64,000 nucleotides of DNA from Phyllobacterium sp. 21LDTY02-6 (GCF_023554255.2 NZ_JAMJWD020000001.1:248001-312000); one strand, 5' to 3'; counted from the stretch's first letter, positions 25,517 through 38,461 are shown. Made by a program: numbers and translations. The notes: generated by a model not told the origin, from the letters alone.

Positions 25517-27367
25517 ATGTTTCGCTGGTTTGAAAAGAGGCTGGAGCCTTTTCCCGTCGCCGATCCGAGCGAGCCGCCGAAGTCGCTGGTGGCCTTCTGC
25601 CTGCACTATACCAAGGGCGTCTGGGGCTGGCTCAGCGTCATGGCCGTCTGCACCGCCGCCATAGCCGTGCTGGAAGTGTCGATGTATGCCTTCATGGGCA
25701 ATGTCGTCGACTGGCTTTCCAACCAGTCGCGCGAGACCTTCCTGGCGCAGGAAGGCTGGCGCCTGGCGCTGATCGCCGGCATCGTGCTCATCGTCATGCC
25801 GGGCGTCGTCCTGCTCGACTCGCTGGTGATCCACCAGACATTGCTGGTCAATTATCCGATGCGCATCCGCTGGATGGTGCATCGCTATGTCATCCGCCAG
25901 TCCATGACCTTCTTCCAGGACGAGTTTGCCGGACGCATTTCGACCAAGCTCATGCAGACGTCGCTGGCCGTGCGCGAAACGGTGATGAAACTGCTGGACG
26001 TCCTCAACTACGTCATCGTCTATTTCACCGGCACGCTGCTCATCGCGGCGGCGGCGGATCTGCGGCTCATGCTGCCGTTCCTGCTGTGGCTCGCCGCCTA
26101 TATCGGCCTGATGCGGTATTTCATTCCGCGGCTGCAGGTCGTTTCCAAGCAGCAGGCGGATGCGCGCTCGACCATGACCGGGCGCATCGTCGACAGCTAT
26201 ACGAATATCGCCACCGTGAAGCTGTTCTCGCATTCGCGCCGCGAGGAATCCTATGCCAGGGAGGGCATGGATGACTTCCTGCGCGTCGGCTATGCGCAGA
26301 TGCGCATGGTTACGGGCTTCCATGTCAGCCTCTATGTCATCAACTGCCTGCTACTGTTCTCGGTCGCCTCCATCGCCATCTGGCTCTGGCTGGGCGCATC
26401 GATCAGCGTCGGCGCCGTCGCGGTCGGCATCGGCCTGGTGCTGCGGCTCAACGGCATGTCGCAATGGATCATGTGGGAAATGTCGGCGCTGTTCGAGAAT
26501 ATCGGTACGGTGGAAGACGGCATTACCTCCATATCCTTGCCGCGCCTCGTCTCCGACGAGCAGAATGCCCCGGCGCTGAAGGTGACGAGCGGCGAGATAC
26601 GCTTCGACAATATCCGCTTCCATTATGGCAAGGGCGGCGGGATCATCGACGATCTGTCGCTGGCGATCCGCCCCGGCGAGAAGATCGGCCTTGTCGGCCG
26701 GTCGGGCGCGGGCAAGTCGACGCTCGTCAATCTGCTGCTGCGCTTCTACGATCTCGAAGGCGGCCGCATCCTTATCGACGGGCAGGACATCTCGAAGGTG
26801 AGCCAGGATTCGCTGCGCGAAAACATCGGCATGATCACGCAGGATACCTCGCTGCTGCACCGCTCGATCAGGGACAATGTCCTTTATGGCAAGCCCGCCG
26901 CCTCCGAGGAGGAGATGCTGCGTGCGGTGGCCAATGCGCAGGCCGACGGCTTCATCGAACTCGCGACCGATCCGAAGGGCCGGCGCGGCTTCGATGCGCA
27001 TGTCGGCGAGAGGGGCGTCAAGCTTTCCGGCGGACAGCGCCAGCGCATAGCCATCGCCCGGGTCATGCTGAAGGACGCTCCGATCCTGATCATGGACGAG
27101 GCGACCTCGGCGCTCGATTCGGAGGTCGAGGCCGCCATCCAGGACAATCTCTACAGGCTGATGCAGGGCAAGACCGTCATTGCCATCGCGCATCGGCTGT
27201 CGACGATTGCCGCCCTCGACCGGCTCGTGGTGATGGAGAAGGGGCAGATCGTCGAAAGCGGCACCCATGAGGAACTGATCGCGGCGGGCGGCATCTATGC
27301 CGGCCTGTGGTCGCGGCAATCCGGCGGCTTCCTCGGCCTCGACGACGACAAGGCGGCTGCCGAATAG
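25517..27367 (+). CDS. ABC transporter, fused permease/ATPase (MsbA-like), first of pair
   Basis: A 616-residue half-transporter. The transmembrane domain (about 35-330) has six hydrophobic segments; the ATPase domain (about 355-600) has Walker A GRSGAGKST near 393, Q-loop ITQDTSLLHRS, signature LSGGQRQRIAIARV near 503, Walker B ILIMDEATSALD near 523 and the H-loop AHRLST. It belongs to the exporter class (MsbA/BmrA-like). ATG 25517 has GAGGTTTTAG upstream. The next gene is a same-length paralogue 142 bases downstream, so the two may form a heterodimer, or two homodimers with separate roles. The substrate (lipid, drug or peptide) is unknown. Confidence 0.9.
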   Translation: MFRWFEKRLEPFPVADPSEPPKSLVAFCLHYTKGVWGWLSVMAVCTAAIAVLEVSMYAFMGNVVDWLSNQSRETFLAQEGWRLALIAGIVLIVMPGVVLLDSLVIHQTLLVNYPMRIRWMVHRYVIRQSMTFFQDEFAGRISTKLMQTSLAVRETVMKLLDVLNYVIVYFTGTLLIAAAADLRLMLPFLLWLAAYIGLMRYFIPRLQVVSKQQADARSTMTGRIVDSYTNIATVKLFSHSRREESYAREGMDDFLRVGYAQMRMVTGFHVSLYVINCLLLFSVASIAIWLWLGASISVGAVAVGIGLVLRLNGMSQWIMWEMSALFENIGTVEDGITSISLPRLVSDEQNAPALKVTSGEIRFDNIRFHYGKGGGIIDDLSLAIRPGEKIGLVGRSGAGKSTLVNLLLRFYDLEGGRILIDGQDISKVSQDSLRENIGMITQDTSLLHRSIRDNVLYGKPAASEEEMLRAVANAQADGFIELATDPKGRRGFDAHVGERGVKLSGGQRQRIAIARVMLKDAPILIMDEATSALDSEVEAAIQDNLYRLMQGKTVIAIAHRLSTIAALDRLVVMEKGQIVESGTHEELIAAGGIYAGLWSRQSGGFLGLDDDKAAAE

Positions 27368-27407
27368 GCCGCTTGCCAAAGCCGGATTGGCCCGAACTTT
27401 GATTTGA

Positions 27408-27442
27408 CGGCCGGACTGCCTTGGATGAAGGTGGTCCGGCCG
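27408..27442 (+). terminator. Hairpin between the two ABC exporter genes
   Basis: CGGCCGGAC (27408-27416) pairs with GTCCGGCCG (27434-27442), a perfect 9-bp GC-rich stem with a 17-base loop, followed by ATTTCCTTT. It may partially terminate transcription after the first gene, decoupling the pair. Confidence 0.55.
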
Positions 27443-27509
27443 ATTTCCTTTGCGCCCCGCCAGAATTTCCGTTCGAAACCATTAGAAACCCCCGGTCGAA
27501 ACAATTGAT

Positions 27510-29360
<1,851 letters not shown>

Positions 29361-29545
29361 CAGCAACTTGTCCCTGCGACATCCTGCCCACATGGCGCTG
29401 TCAGGCTGGACAAGCTCATGCGACACGCTTAGAAACCGTCCAATGTGTGGGGGATTCCGCATGGTTCATGCCATGAGCCTGTCTGGTGTTATTCTGACGG
29501 CGCGGACCCTCTCCCTACGTAGTTATTCGGAAAGGAACAGGCCCC

Positions 29546-30109
29546 GTGAGCGCACACGATACCACCGAGCCTACACGGCGTGACTTCCTCTATATAGCGA
29601 CAGGTATGGCCGGTGCGGTCGGTGCAGGCGCTTTTGCCTGGCCCTTTATCGATCAGATGCGCCCCGATGCCTCGACGCTGGCAGTCTCGTCGATCGAAGT
29701 TGATGTTTCGGCTCTGACCCCCGGCATGTCGCTGACAGTGAAGTGGCGCGGCAAGCCGATTTTCATCCGCAACCGCACGCCGAAGGAAATCGAGGACGCG
29801 AAAGCGGTCAATATCAGCGAATTGAAGGATCCGGTGGCGCGCAATTCCAATCTGGCCACCGACGCCCAGGCAACCGACGATGATCGCATCGCCGCCAAGG
29901 GCAAGGAAAACTGGCTGGTCATGGTCGGCGTATGCACCCATCTCGGCTGCATCCCGCTCGGCCAGCAGGGGGATTTCGGTGGCTGGTTCTGCCCATGCCA
30001 CGGTTCGCACTACGATACGGCCGGACGCATCCGCAAGGGCCCTGCGCCGGAGAACCTGCCTGTTCCGCCGCTTACATTCATTTCCGATACCGTCATCAGA
30101 ATCGGTTAA
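29546..30109 (+). CDS. petA: Ubiquinol-cytochrome c reductase, Rieske iron-sulfur subunit
   Basis: A 187-residue subunit of the cytochrome bc1 complex that moves electrons from ubiquinol to cytochrome c1. The N-terminus has a Tat-type signal anchor ([14 protein letters not shown] then a hydrophobic helix), and the C-terminal periplasmic domain binds the 2Fe-2S cluster through [12 protein letters not shown] (about 128-139) and CPCHGSHYD (about 149-157). Both Cys-His boxes are complete. The GTG start 29546 follows AAAGGAAC. It opens the petA-petB-petC operon, with petB 20 bases downstream. Confidence 0.97.
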   Translation: MSAHDTTEPTRRDFLYIATGMAGAVGAGAFAWPFIDQMRPDASTLAVSSIEVDVSALTPGMSLTVKWRGKPIFIRNRTPKEIEDAKAVNISELKDPVARNSNLATDAQATDDDRIAAKGKENWLVMVGVCTHLGCIPLGQQGDFGGWFCPCHGSHYDTAGRIRKGPAPENLPVPPLTFISDTVIRIG

Positions 30110-30129
30110 GGTTTCAGGGGAGACACGAT

Positions 30130-31428
30130 ATGAGCGGTGGACATTCATCCTATACGCCCAACACCGGCATCGAAAAATGGATTGACGCCCGGCTGCCTTT
30201 GCCGCGTCTGGTCTATGATTCATTTGTGGCCTATCCGGTTCCGCGCAATCTGAACTATGCCTATGCCTTTGGCGGCATCCTGGCGATCATGCTCGTTGCG
30301 CAGATCCTGACCGGCGTCGTGCTGGCCATGCACTATGCGGCCGAGACCGGCCTGGCGTTCAATTCGGTCGAGAAGATCATGCGGGACGTCAATTCCGGCT
30401 GGCTGCTGCGCTATCTGCACGCCAATGGCGCGTCGATGTTCTTCCTCGCCGTCTATGTCCACATCTTCCGTGGGCTCTATTACGGCTCCTACAAGGCGCC
30501 GCGCGAGCTGCTGTGGATCCTCGGCGTGATCATCCTGCTCCTGATGATGGCGACCGCCTTCATGGGCTATGTCCTGCCCTGGGGCCAGATGTCCTTCTGG
30601 GGCGCGACCGTCATCACCGGCTTCTTCACCGCCTTCCCGATCATCGGCGAGCCCATCCAGCAATTGCTGCTCGGCGGCTTCGCGGTGGACAATCCGACGC
30701 TCAACCGCTTCTTCTCGCTGCATTACCTGCTGCCGTTCATGATCGCCGGCGTCGTGGTGCTGCACGTGTGGGCGCTGCATGTGACCGGCCAGACGAACCC
30801 GACCGGCATCGAGGTCAAGTCCAAGACCGACACGGTTGCTTTCACCCCCTATGCCACGGTGAAGGATGCTTTCGGCCTGGTGCTGTTCTTCATCGTCTTC
30901 GCCTATTTCGTCTTCTACATGCCGAATTTCCTCGGCCATCCGGACAATTACATCCCGGCCGACTCGCTGAAGACGCCGGCGCATATCGTTCCCGAATGGT
31001 ACTTCCTGCCGTTCTACGCGATGCTCCGCGCCATCACCTTCAACATCGGGCCGATCGACTCCAAGCTTGGCGGCGTCCTGACGATGTTCGGCTCGATCGC
31101 CATCCTCTTCATCGTGCCCTGGCTTGACACGTCGAAGGTCCGCTCCGCGGTCTACCGGCCCTGGTACCGGCTCTTCTTCTGGCTCTTCGTGATCGATGCC
31201 ATCCTGCTCGGCTGGCTGGGTTCGCGTCCTGCGGAAGGCCTCTACACGGTGTTCTCGCAGATCGGCACCGCCTACTATTTCGGCTTCTTCCTCATCCTCA
31301 TGCCGCTCCTCGGCCTGATCGAGACGCCGCGCCGCCTGCCGAACTCCATAACGGAGGCCGTGCTGGAAAAGACCAAGAATGGTGGCCAGCCCGTTGGCGT
31401 GGCCGCGGCACCGGAAACAAAAGGCTGA
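30130..31428 (+). CDS. petB: Cytochrome b of the bc1 complex
   Basis: A 432-residue membrane protein carrying the two b hemes and the Qo/Qi quinone sites. Eight transmembrane helices are visible; heme ligands lie in [22 protein letters not shown] (helix B) and in the helix D region [20 protein letters not shown]. The Qo motif [14 protein letters not shown] starts near residue 288, and [20 protein letters not shown] is the conserved CD segment. The start ATG 30130 is taken because the frame upstream runs through petA; GGGGAGACACG precedes it. It is co-transcribed with petA and petC. In some rhizobia cytochromes b and c1 are fused; here they are separate. Confidence 0.97.
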   Translation: MSGGHSSYTPNTGIEKWIDARLPLPRLVYDSFVAYPVPRNLNYAYAFGGILAIMLVAQILTGVVLAMHYAAETGLAFNSVEKIMRDVNSGWLLRYLHANGASMFFLAVYVHIFRGLYYGSYKAPRELLWILGVIILLLMMATAFMGYVLPWGQMSFWGATVITGFFTAFPIIGEPIQQLLLGGFAVDNPTLNRFFSLHYLLPFMIAGVVVLHVWALHVTGQTNPTGIEVKSKTDTVAFTPYATVKDAFGLVLFFIVFAYFVFYMPNFLGHPDNYIPADSLKTPAHIVPEWYFLPFYAMLRAITFNIGPIDSKLGGVLTMFGSIAILFIVPWLDTSKVRSAVYRPWYRLFFWLFVIDAILLGWLGSRPAEGLYTVFSQIGTAYYFGFFLILMPLLGLIETPRRLPNSITEAVLEKTKNGGQPVGVAAAPETKG

Positions 31429-31448
31429 GAATCGTGAAGGACATGGTC

Positions 31449-32312
31449 ATGAAGAAAATCCTGCTCGGTCTTGCTGCTGCCGGTCTCGGAACAATGCTTG
31501 CCTTCGGTGGCGTCAATGCCGCCGAGGAAGCCCACAATGCCGCCGAGCCAACGCATTTCCCGATCAAGAAGCCGGAAGAGCTCAACTGGACCTTTGCGGG
31601 GCCATTCGGCTATTACGACAAGCAGCAGCTGCAGCGCGGCCTGAAGATCTACAAGGAAGTCTGCTCGGCCTGCCATTCGCTCAACCTCGTTGCATTCCGC
31701 TCGCTCGAGGAACTCGGCTATTCGGAAGCCCAGGTGAAAGCCTTTGCCGCCGAATATGAAGTGCCGGATGCGCCCAATGCCGATGGCGAGATCGTCAACC
31801 GCAAGGCTATTCCTGCCGATCACTTCCCGTCGCCCTATCCGAACGCCCAGGCCGCAGCTGCGGCCAATGGTGGCGCTGCCCCGCCCGACCTTTCGCTGAT
31901 CGCCAAGGCGCGCTCGGTCGAACGCGGCTTCCCGCGCTTCATCTTCGATATTGCCACGCAGTATCAGGAAGGCGGCCCGGATTACATCCACGCCCTGCTG
32001 ACCGGCTTCGGCGAGACGCCGCCGGAAGGCATGCAGATTCCGGAAGGCACGCATTACAACCCCTATTTCATCGCCGCCAAGTCGCTGGCGATGGCCCAGC
32101 CGCTGCAGGACGGGCAGGTCACCTATGATGACGGCACGCCGCAGACCCTGGCGCAATATTCGCAGGATATCGCCGCTTTCCTGATGTGGACGGCCGAGCC
32201 GCATCTCGAGGACCGCAAGAAGACCGGTTTCCGCGCGATGATCTTCCTCGTCCTGTTTGCGGGTTTGATCTATGTCGCCAAGCGCCGGATCTGGTCTGAC
32301 GTTCCGCACTGA
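31449..32312 (+). CDS. petC: Cytochrome c1
   Basis: A 287-residue periplasmic heme subunit anchored by a C-terminal helix. A signal peptide is seen at the start (KKILLGLAAAGLGTMLAFGGVNA). The heme c motif is CSACHSLN at about residues 72-79. The axial Met is likely in the AAKSLAMAQPL region, after GTHYNPYF. C-terminal anchor: AMIFLVLFAGLIYVAKRRIW. ATG 31449 is preferred because AAGGA sits 7 bases before it; GTG 31434 would add five residues. It completes the bc1 operon and is followed by a clear terminator. Confidence 0.96.
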   Translation: MKKILLGLAAAGLGTMLAFGGVNAAEEAHNAAEPTHFPIKKPEELNWTFAGPFGYYDKQQLQRGLKIYKEVCSACHSLNLVAFRSLEELGYSEAQVKAFAAEYEVPDAPNADGEIVNRKAIPADHFPSPYPNAQAAAAANGGAAPPDLSLIAKARSVERGFPRFIFDIATQYQEGGPDYIHALLTGFGETPPEGMQIPEGTHYNPYFIAAKSLAMAQPLQDGQVTYDDGTPQTLAQYSQDIAAFLMWTAEPHLEDRKKTGFRAMIFLVLFAGLIYVAKRRIWSDVPH

Positions 32313-32336
32313 TCCCCGGCGGATCGAAGGTTTGGG

Positions 32337-32363
32337 AAAGGGCGCGCAGCGCCCTTTTCTTTT
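32337..32363 (+). terminator. Terminator of the petABC operon
   Basis: AAAGGGCGC (32337-32345) pairs perfectly with GCGCCCTTT (32349-32357) over a GCA triloop, and TCTTTT follows. It lies 24 bases after the petC stop, in the classic rho-independent layout. Confidence 0.9.
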
Positions 32364-32444
32364 GCGTGTGTGGCCAGTTAAGGTTCAGGGCCAAAATTCC
32401 GGACCAGCCTGGGTCGGGAAAGTCGAAGATCGCGAGGACGACAG

Positions 32445-32990
32445 ATGGATTCATCTTTGAAGCAGACACTGATCGATTCCATCCGGAACATACCGGACTA
32501 TCCGAAGCCCGGGGTCATGTTCCGTGACATCACCACCTTGCTCGGCAATGCGCGCGCCTTCCGGCGTGCGGTCGATGAGCTCGTGCATCCCTATGCGGGT
32601 GGCAAGGTCGACAAGGTCGCCGGCATCGAGGCGCGCGGCTTCATCATCGGCGGCGCCATGGCGCACCAGCTCTCGTCGGGCTTCGTTCCGATCCGCAAGA
32701 AGGGCAAGCTGCCGCACGATACGGTGCGCATCGCCTATAGTCTCGAATATGGTGTCGACGAGATGGAGATGCACCGCGACGCCATCGTCCCGGGCGAGCG
32801 CGTCATCCTCGTCGACGATCTTATCGCCACGGGCGGCACGGCTGAGGCCGCGGTGAAGCTGCTGCAGCAGATGGGCGCCGACATTGCCGCGGCTTGTTTC
32901 ATCATCGACCTGCCGGAACTGGGCGGCCGCAGGAAGCTGGAGGCGCTTGGCGTGCCGGTGCGGACGCTGGTCGAGTTCGAGGGGCACTAG
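32445..32990 (+). CDS. apt: Adenine phosphoribosyltransferase
   Basis: A 181-residue cytosolic purine salvage enzyme: adenine plus PRPP gives AMP. The type I PRTase PRPP loop is [21 protein letters not shown], and the adenine/PRPP segments [29 protein letters not shown] and [13 protein letters not shown] are all canonical. ATG 32445 follows GCGAGGACGAC. Length is normal for the family. It sits alone between the petABC terminator and the convergent MaoC genes. Confidence 0.97.
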   Translation: MDSSLKQTLIDSIRNIPDYPKPGVMFRDITTLLGNARAFRRAVDELVHPYAGGKVDKVAGIEARGFIIGGAMAHQLSSGFVPIRKKGKLPHDTVRIAYSLEYGVDEMEMHRDAIVPGERVILVDDLIATGGTAEAAVKLLQQMGADIAAACFIIDLPELGGRRKLEALGVPVRTLVEFEGH

Positions 32991-33025
32991 AGCGGCCAGC
33001 AGGGCCGATCAGCGCTGTAAACGCC

Positions 33026-33502
33026 TCAGGAGGCGGACGGAAGCGCGATGAGTGCCGCGCTGTCGAACTCCATGACCCTGTCGCCGTTCTGATTATAGGC
33101 GGCGGACGACATCTGCATCATCTGCCAGCCGGGCCGCGATTTCAGCGCGCGCAATTCGCGGATCGTGCGGGTGAAGCGGATCGTATCGCCGACATAGACC
33201 GGCTTCAGCCATTTGAGATTCTGGAAGCCCGGGGAGGGGCCGAATTGCGGTGGGGTCTTTCCCGCCTTGTGCCAGGCCCTGGCAAGCGCGGTCATGTTGG
33301 CGACGTTCAAGCGCATCCATATGGCGGTCGTATGCCAGCCCGAGGCGCACAGCGCGCCGAAATTGCTGTGCCGCGCCGCTTCGGGATCGACATGGAAGCG
33401 CTGCGGGTCATATTTCGTGGCAAAGGCGACGATTTCCTCGGCGGTGAACAGATGGCTGCCAAGATCGATCTCGACGCCCAGCAGTTCCTCGATATCCGTC
33501 AT
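33026..33502 (-). CDS. MaoC family dehydratase, second of pair
   Basis: A 158-residue hot-dog fold protein of the MaoC/(R)-hydratase family. Conserved pieces are FTAEEIVAFATKYDPQRFHVDPEAA (the D-x-x-x-x-H active-site Asp/His), FGALCASGWHTTAIWMR, PGFQNLKWLKPVYVGDTI and an N-terminal VEIDLGSHLFTAEE. The start 33502 overlaps the stop of the next upstream MaoC gene (ATGA), so they are translationally coupled and likely form a heterodimer. The substrate is an enoyl-CoA or hydroxyacyl-CoA-type thioester; which one is not evident. Confidence 0.88.
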   Translation of the reverse strand: MTDIEELLGVEIDLGSHLFTAEEIVAFATKYDPQRFHVDPEAARHSNFGALCASGWHTTAIWMRLNVANMTALARAWHKAGKTPPQFGPSPGFQNLKWLKPVYVGDTIRFTRTIRELRALKSRPGWQMMQMSSAAYNQNGDRVMEFDSAALIALPSAS

Positions 33503-33969
33503 CACGACTGCACCTCCCGCAACGAGAACATCGCCACGTGCTGGATCTCGCAAACCAGCGTACCGTCCTGCTTGACCATTTCATGGCGCAGGGTCACGAA
33601 CCCCAGCGAGGGCTTCGACTTCGATACGCGCCGGTCCAGGACGAAGGTGGTGCCGGTCAGGCGGTCGCCGGCAAGGACGGGCGCCCGCCATTTCACATGC
33701 TCGATGCCGGGGGCGCCCTGCGAGGTGGAATCGAGAAGATAGGCGTCGCACATCATGCGCATGAAGATGCAGACCGTGTGCCAGCCCGAGGCTGCAAGCC
33801 CGCCCAGGATGCTGGCCTTGCCGGCCGCCTCGTCGAGGTGGAACGGCTGCGGATCGAACTGCGACGCGAACTCGATGATTTCGTCCGCGTCCACCTGCTT
33901 TGAGCCGAGGGATAATTGCCGGCCTATGGTGAAATCCTCATAGGCGTATCGGGGCGTAGCGGTGGTCAT
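33502..33969 (-). CDS. MaoC family dehydratase, first of pair
   Basis: A 155-residue partner of the preceding protein: YAYEDFTIGRQLSLGS, VDADEIIEFASQFDPQPFHLDEAAG (catalytic Asp/His), GLAASGWHTVCIFMRMM and EHVKWRAPVLAGDRL. Both copies keep the D-x-x-x-x-H pair, so both could be active. The start ATG 33969 has GCGAGG upstream; GTG 33975 is an alternative. The pair lies downstream of ychF with a 110-base gap that contains a direct repeat. Paired single-domain hydratases are common in alphaproteobacteria, where they replace one two-domain enzyme. Confidence 0.88.
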   Translation of the reverse strand: MTTATPRYAYEDFTIGRQLSLGSKQVDADEIIEFASQFDPQPFHLDEAAGKASILGGLAASGWHTVCIFMRMMCDAYLLDSTSQGAPGIEHVKWRAPVLAGDRLTGTTFVLDRRVSKSKPSLGFVTLRHEMVKQDGTLVCEIQHVAMFSLREVQS

Positions 33970-34040
33970 CGGCACCTCGCATGCTTGGACGGTCTCGCGC
34001 GTCGCGCTTACTCCTTTTTAGGCGATCCCGGCGGAAAAGC

Positions 34041-34077
34041 CAGTGCGGCTTCGCCCTCCGGTACAGTGCGGCTTCGC
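34041..34077. repeat. 14-bp direct repeat just downstream of ychF
   Basis: CAGTGCGGCTTCGC occurs at 34041-34054 and exactly again at 34064-34077, a 23-base period. On the ychF strand the array starts 2 bases after the TAA stop (34080-34082). Confidence 0.8.
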
Positions 34078-34079
34078 TC

Positions 34080-35183
34080 TTACGTATTGAAGCGGAAGAG
34101 CATGATGTCGCCGTCCTGGACGACATATTCCTTGCCTTCGTCACGCGCCTTGCCGGCTTCCTTCGCCGCCGTTTCGCCGCCCAGCGTCACGTAATCATTA
34201 TAGGCGATGGTCTGCGCCCGGATGAAGCCGCGCTCGAAATCCGTATGGATCACGCCGGCCGCCTGCGGCGCCTTGGAACCGCGTTCGACGGTCCAGGCGC
34301 GCGCTTCCTTCGGACCGACGGTGAAGTAGGTGATGAGGTGCAGCAGCTTGTAGCCGGCCCGTATGAGGCGGTCGAGGCCGGGTTCCTCGAGGTTCATCGC
34401 GTCGAGATATTCCTTTGCCTCGTCCTCGGGCAATTGCGCCACTTCCGCCTCGATGGCGGCGGAGATGACCACCGTTTCGGCGCCCTGGGCGGTCGCCATT
34501 TTCGCGACGGCTTCCGTATGGGAATTGCCCGTCGCCGCATCGTCTTCCGCGACGTTGCAGACGTAGAGCACGGGCTTCGACGTGAGGAGGTTCAAGCCCT
34601 TCAGGATAGCAAGGTCCTCGGCGGCGATGCCGTCCAGCATGAAGCGGACGGGACGGCCTTCCTGCAGCAGCGCGAGCGCGCGCTCCATGACGGGAAGGAC
34701 GGTCAGCGCCTCCTTGTCCTTGCTGGTGGCGCGCTTGCGGAACTGGGCCGCGCGGCGTTCCAGGCTTTCCAGATCGGCCAGCATCAGCTCTGTCTCGACG
34801 GTCTCGGCATCCGAAACCGGATCGATCCGGCCCTCGACATGGGTGATATCATCATCCTCGAAGCAGCGCAGGACATGAACCACGGCGTCCACCTCACGGA
34901 TATTGGCGAGGAACTGGTTGCCGAGGCCTTCGCCCTTGGAAGCGCCGCGCACGAGGCCGGCAATATCGACGAAGCTGATGCGCGTCGGCACGATATTGGC
35001 GGATTTGCCGATCCTGGCGATCTCCTGGAGCCGCGGGTCCGGCACGGCCACTTCGCCGGTATTGGGCTCGATGGTGCAGAATGGGTAATTGGCTGCCTGG
35101 GCGGCAGCCGTTTTCGTCAAGGCATTGAAAAGCGTCGATTTGCCGACATTGGGCAAGCCAACGATGCCGCATTTGAAACCCAT
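34080..35183 (-). CDS. ychF: Redox-regulated GTPase/ATPase YchF (Obg family)
   Basis: A 367-residue cytosolic P-loop protein that prefers ATP and associates with ribosomes and stress responses. G1 is [15 protein letters not shown] (about 8-22), then [14 protein letters not shown] (switch), [21 protein letters not shown] (G3) and LYVCNVAED near the NxxE motif specific to YchF instead of NKxD. A coiled-coil middle and the TGS domain ([19 protein letters not shown], then [13 protein letters not shown]) complete it. Length matches the family. It is 12 bases downstream of pth in a translation-related cluster (pth, ychF, rplY). Confidence 0.97.
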   Translation of the reverse strand: MGFKCGIVGLPNVGKSTLFNALTKTAAAQAANYPFCTIEPNTGEVAVPDPRLQEIARIGKSANIVPTRISFVDIAGLVRGASKGEGLGNQFLANIREVDAVVHVLRCFEDDDITHVEGRIDPVSDAETVETELMLADLESLERRAAQFRKRATSKDKEALTVLPVMERALALLQEGRPVRFMLDGIAAEDLAILKGLNLLTSKPVLYVCNVAEDDAATGNSHTEAVAKMATAQGAETVVISAAIEAEVAQLPEDEAKEYLDAMNLEEPGLDRLIRAGYKLLHLITYFTVGPKEARAWTVERGSKAPQAAGVIHTDFERGFIRAQTIAYNDYVTLGGETAAKEAGKARDEGKEYVVQDGDIMLFRFNT

Positions 35184-35195
35184 AATGTGCGATCC

Positions 35196-35906
35196 TTATT
35201 CTTTCTTGCCGAAGAGCTTGTTCAGCATGTCGGCCATGGGGCCGGACGTGGGAAGGTTGGGGGCGGGGCGGTTCTGCCGCGCCTGCCGGATATGGCTTTG
35301 GCCGGTGGATTTTGCAACCGGCTTTTCGGTGCTTCCGCCCTTGGCCGTGGCGAGCGAAACACGATTCATGAAGCCTGCGTCATCGCCCTTGACCAGGAGG
35401 CCGGCATGGTCGGCGATAGCCTGCAGCATCGGCTCGAGCCAGTCGGCATCGGATTTGGCGAAATTGCCGAGGACGTGATGCGTCACCATCTCCTTGACGC
35501 CGGGATGGCCGATGCCGAGGCGGACGCGGCGATATTCCTTGCCGCAATGGGCGTCGATGGACCTGATGCCATTGTGCCCGCCGGCGCCGCCGCCCGTCTT
35601 CACCCGCATCTTGCCTTCCGGCAGGTCGAGTTCGTCATAGATGACGACGAGATCGGCCGGAGCGAGCTTGTAGAAGCGCATTGCCTCGCCAACAGCCTGG
35701 CCGGAAAGGTTCATGAATGTCTGCGGCTTGATGAGTATGGCCTTTTCGCCATCGATCGTTCCGTCGCACAGGAGTGCCTGAAACTTCTTCACCCAGGGTG
35801 AAAAGCCATGGCGGCGGTGAATCTCATCCGCCGCCATGAAGCCGATATTATGCCTGTTATGGGCATATTGAGAGCCCGGATTGCCAAGACCTGCAATGAG
35901 CAGCAC
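35196..35906 (-). CDS. pth: Peptidyl-tRNA hydrolase
   Basis: A 236-residue enzyme releasing peptides from stalled peptidyl-tRNA. The core (about 1-190) has [25 protein letters not shown] (catalytic His in the NRHN part), [13 protein letters not shown] and [12 protein letters not shown]. The ~45-residue C-terminal tail is Pro/Ser/Lys-rich and ends in [12 protein letters not shown], an extension common in Rhizobiales. The gene lies 26 bases downstream of rplY, matching the frequent rplY-pth-ychF order. The assignment is secure. Confidence 0.97.
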   Translation of the reverse strand: MLLIAGLGNPGSQYAHNRHNIGFMAADEIHRRHGFSPWVKKFQALLCDGTIDGEKAILIKPQTFMNLSGQAVGEAMRFYKLAPADLVVIYDELDLPEGKMRVKTGGGAGGHNGIRSIDAHCGKEYRRVRLGIGHPGVKEMVTHHVLGNFAKSDADWLEPMLQAIADHAGLLVKGDDAGFMNRVSLATAKGGSTEKPVAKSTGQSHIRQARQNRPAPNLPTSGPMADMLNKLFGKKE

Positions 35907-35932
35907 GTGACGAGGCTCCCTTGACCAGGCGA

Positions 35933-36571
35933 TTATTCGCCGTCTTTTGCTTCGGTCTCATCGCCCTCGGCAGCAGCTTCGGTCGTCTCTTCCTCTGCAG
36001 GCAGGACAGCCGGGGCCGCGATGGTGGCAATGGTGAAGTCACGATCCTGGATGACCGGCGTCACGCCCTTTGGCAGGGGCACGGACGAGATATGGATCGA
36101 ATCGCCGATGACCTTGCCGGTCAGGTCGATTTCGATCGCATCCGGGATGGCATTGGCCGGAACGTGCAGCTCGACATCGTGACGAACGATGTTCAGAACG
36201 CCGCCGCGCTTGATGCCAGGTGCGAGTTCTTCATTGATGAAGTGGATCGGCACATGAACATTGACGACCGACTTTGCCGATACGCGCAGGAAGTCGACAT
36301 GCAGCGGCTTGTCGCTGACCGGATCGAGCTGGTAATCCTTCGGCAGTGCCTGGATCGTCTTGCCGTCAAGAACGATGTTGGCAATGGTGGTTTTGAAACC
36401 GCCGCCGTGAATCTTGTAATACAGCGTCTTGTAGTCGAGGGTGATGGAGATCGGCGCCTGCTTGTCACCATAGATGACTGCCGGCACTTTACCGTTGCGG
36501 CGAATGTCCCGGGCGGACCCCTTACCGACCCGTTCGCGCGCCTCGGCCTTGAGCTCGTATGCTTCGCTCAT
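35933..36571 (-). CDS. rplY: 50S ribosomal protein L25/general stress protein Ctc
   Basis: A 212-residue 5S-rRNA-binding protein. The N-terminal L25 domain ([30 protein letters not shown]) is followed by the TL5/CTC C-terminal domain ([37 protein letters not shown]) and a highly acidic tail ([20 protein letters not shown]). This long CTC form is usual in alphaproteobacteria; E. coli has only the 94-residue N-terminal domain. ATG 36571 has GAAAGGAAATGCC just upstream. The gene leads the rplY-pth-ychF cluster. Confidence 0.97.
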   Translation of the reverse strand: MSEAYELKAEARERVGKGSARDIRRNGKVPAVIYGDKQAPISITLDYKTLYYKIHGGGFKTTIANIVLDGKTIQALPKDYQLDPVSDKPLHVDFLRVSAKSVVNVHVPIHFINEELAPGIKRGGVLNIVRHDVELHVPANAIPDAIEIDLTGKVIGDSIHISSVPLPKGVTPVIQDRDFTIATIAAPAVLPAEEETTEAAAEGDETEAKDGE

Positions 36572-36777
36572 GGCATTTCCTTTCGAGGTTCAAATCTGGA
36601 GTGTTCTCTGACGCCAACGGCACCCAAAAAACATGATGCGGCCATGCCCTTCCCGCGGGAAGAGCGACCGCAACATTCCGCGTTGCCTCCAAGGGTGTCT
36701 ACGCGGATGGCGGCTCTATAGCGGAAAGCGCCGGCATGTGCAAGTTGCACGCGGCCCTCGGGCCGCTGCGGCTGCGA

Positions 36778-37710
<933 letters not shown>

Positions 37711-37855
37711 GCCGTATTTTCCTCACGTCTTTTTCAGAGCGTCAGCCAAGGGAAGGATATGGCGGGCCTTTTACTGCGACTGACGGACAATGCAAGCGCG
37801 GTGCCGTGATTCATGTGGGATTCAGTGAAGTAAACTGCCGGAACGCGTAAATATG

Positions 37856-38461
37856 TCACGTCTTCGGGGTGGAAATCCAGCTCATATAGCCGTCGATTGC
37901 CTTGTCCGCGATGCCCTCCATCGTCGCGGCCGGTACGCTGCTCCATGGATCGGCACCGCCGCCAGCCACTTTTTCCTGGCCCTGGATGCGGTGCAGGCGG
38001 GTACCGGCGGGATCGAGAACGTCCCAGACATAGATGATCGTCGTCTGGTTGCCATCGGCCAGCGCGGAGAAATAGCCCTTCATGATGTGGGTATTGTCAT
38101 TATCGCTGGCGGTGCCGAGCGTGATGCCCCTGGACTTGGCCAGCGCGGACAGGCGCTGCGAAAGTGGCGTGGCCGCGGCGATGGGCGCGCCGACGATAGG
38201 CGCGAATCGCAGTTTTGCCGTTTGCGCCACCCCGGGCGAAGCGGGAGCGGCCGGCTGGCCCGGCGCAGCGGTTGTTGGCCCAGTGGTTGCCGGTGCTGGC
38301 GCCTGCGCCGGGTCGGTAGTCGGCGTGGCGGCGTTCTGCGTCGGCGGCAGGTCCGCCTTGGTTACTCCCATGGGAGATTCTGAACTGTTGCAGGCGGAAA
38401 GTCCGATGGCTGCCGACAGTGCGGCGGCGCTAATCAACGCATAGCGGAACTTCATCTTCAC
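37856..38461 (-). CDS. Predicted lipoprotein of unknown function
   Basis: A 201-residue exported protein. The signal peptide has a hydrophobic core (ALISAAALSAAIG) and a lipobox LSAC at about residue 24, so it should be lipidated and anchored in the envelope. A ~55-residue Pro/Ala/Thr-rich linker follows, then a folded domain (about 85-201) with RFAPIVGAPIAAATPLSQRLSALAKSRGI, IYVWDVLDP and DGYMSWIST. No family is recognised. Its domain composition suggests an envelope-associated protein. It lies between the M24 gene and prs with no clear operon link. Confidence 0.75.
   Translation of the reverse strand: MKMKFRYALISAAALSAAIGLSACNSSESPMGVTKADLPPTQNAATPTTDPAQAPAPATTGPTTAAPGQPAAPASPGVAQTAKLRFAPIVGAPIAAATPLSQRLSALAKSRGITLGTASDNDNTHIMKGYFSALADGNQTTIIYVWDVLDPAGTRLHRIQGQEKVAGGGADPWSSVPAATMEGIADKAIDGYMSWISTPKT

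Noticed and set aside
29932-30129. N-terminal extension of cytochrome b
   Set aside because: It runs through the petA coding region in another frame; ATG 30130 gives the canonical protein.
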